A stretch of DNA of 5,695 nucleotides from Candidatus Caldipriscus sp. T1.2 (GTDB taxonomy: Bacteria; Hydrothermota; Hydrothermia; LBFQ01). Both the position numbers and the translations under genes were made by a program. The notes beneath the pieces are model-generated. The model did no database searches and had not been told where the DNA came from. It saw only the letters and a list, made by a program, of their open reading frames with translations. Shown piece after piece: positions 5,092-5,695 of this stretch. Numbering within the stretch: position 1 is the stretch's first letter; each line of letters opens with the position of its first letter. Location of the stretch: NCBI GenBank assembly GCA_000980735.1, contig LBFQ01000027.1, positions 22,473 through 28,167 on the forward strand. The letters run 5' to 3'.

Positions 5092-5695
5092 TATTTTGTC
5101 AAATAACTTCCAAACCACATGGCCTCGAAGGCCATCTTTAACAACCTAACACCCTTTCCGCGTCCCATTATTCCACAACTTGGGGGACCAGAAAGATCCA
5201 CATAAAACTTTGAGAATTCACACATTGGAAGGACCGCATCATCCCCGAAGTCCATAATACACATAGCTACTGGAGAGAAACTCTCACCCACGTAAGCCCC
5301 CTTTATCTCCGACGCTATCTCGCTGGATACGAACTCCGCCTGAAAGTGCGCAACAACACCCGCGGGAGGAAGGTTTATGGCTGGGTTTACGACATCCCCT
5401 ATTATGAATACGTTGTCGAACTTCTTTGAGCGGAAAGTAAGGGGATCGACGGGAGGGAAGCCCTTCGGACCCGTAAGCTCACTTTTTGCAACCACCGTGC
5501 TTGGTTTGTGGGGAGGAGTCATTATCAACAGGTCGTATTCCAGCTCCCTTCCGTCCTTGGAAACTACCTTCTTGGCATCCTTGTCTATTTTAACAGGTTC
5601 AAAGTTCCCAACGAATTTTACCACTTTGTTCGTGAGGATCTCGGAGATTATTGAGCTTATAGCAGGTCCCATATTTGATAGGGGACCGGGCGTTA
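5091..5695 (-). CDS. SQR-like FAD-dependent oxidoreductase, C-terminal part (5' end outside window)
   Basis: The frame is open to the right edge: codons for TPGPLSN precede the first Met, so the gene begins beyond the window and about 200 C-terminal residues are seen. Numbering from the Met at 5672, they include DGRELEYDLLIMTPPHKP (40-57), the second FAD-contact motif NVFIIGDVVNP (87-97), LPPAGVVAHFQAEFVSSEIA (101-120) and VAMCIMDFGDD (135-145). The last aligns, from memory, with the Aquifex aeolicus SQR segment around its catalytic Cys347, making C138 (codon 5261-5259) the likely counterpart. The closing KGVRLLKMAFEAMWFGSYL is the amphipathic membrane-contact region of SQR/flavocytochrome c sulfide dehydrogenase relatives. 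By family it would oxidise sulfide and pass electrons to quinone at the membrane. The Rossmann nucleotide motif and remaining cysteines are not visible, so a generic NAD(P)/FAD oxidoreductase remains possible. It ends right after the amphipathic region and carries extra cysteines C151 and C166. Confidence 0.82.
   Translation of the reverse strand, partial: TPGPLSNMGPAISSIISEILTNKVVKFVGNFEPVKIDKDAKKVVSKDGRELEYDLLIMTPPHKPSTVVAKSELTGPKGFPPVDPLTFRSKKFDNVFIIGDVVNPAINLPPAGVVAHFQAEFVSSEIASEIKGAYVGESFSPVAMCIMDFGDDAVLPMCEFSKFYVDLSGPPSCGIMGRGKGVRLLKMAFEAMWFGSYLTK

Noticed and set aside
5091..5672. SQR-like gene starting at the Met at 5672
   Set aside because: The frame stays open to the window edge with conserved-looking upstream residues, there is no Shine-Dalgarno, and the N-terminal FAD-binding half would be missing; it is a window truncation, not a short gene.

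Overview
The window looks like chromosomal DNA from a Gram-negative (diderm), probably thermophilic bacterium. An LptC homologue, an outer-membrane beta-barrel porin and lipobox-type lipoproteins all point to an outer membrane carrying lipopolysaccharide. Frequent ATA (Ile) and AGG/AGA (Arg) codons, Lys/Glu-rich proteins, gaps of only a few bases and a sulfide:quinone-oxidoreductase-like flavoprotein fit an Aquificota-like or other deep-branching thermophilic lineage. That placement is inference; no rRNA or other marker gene is present.

Layout. (1) Positions 2500 down to 1, minus strand: five tightly packed genes read lptC, then a LolD/MacB-type ABC ATPase, a small Roadblock/LC7-like protein, a PP2C phosphatase, and the first 36 codons of a Hanks-type Ser/Thr kinase. 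Every junction is a 4-base ATGA overlap or a gap of 1-3 bases, so this is almost certainly one operon joining envelope transport to a protein-phosphorylation module. (2) Positions 2501-2578: a short divergent intergenic region with imperfect repeats and weak promoter-like elements. (3) Positions 2579-4570, plus strand: a two-gene unit of an OprO/OprP-like porin and a PstS-type phosphate-binding lipoprotein, ending in a strong hairpin terminator at 4577-4596. (4) Positions 5695 down to 4602, minus strand: the C-terminal third to half of an SQR-like FAD oxidoreductase followed by a DUF1641 protein, converging on the same terminator.

How they work together. The porin and PstS form a plausible phosphate-capture pair, from the outer membrane to the periplasm; the permease genes pstCAB are not in view. 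The SQR-like enzyme and DUF1641 protein form a probable membrane-associated sulfide-oxidising unit. In the long operon the kinase and phosphatase would reversibly phosphorylate targets, the Roadblock protein could be a GTPase-linked adaptor, and LptC plus the ABC ATPase belong to envelope lipid or lipoprotein transport.

The window is almost wholly coding. No tRNA, rRNA, CRISPR array, insertion sequence or phage gene was seen. The most interesting item is the mixed signalling/envelope operon; the SQR-DUF1641 pair comes second.
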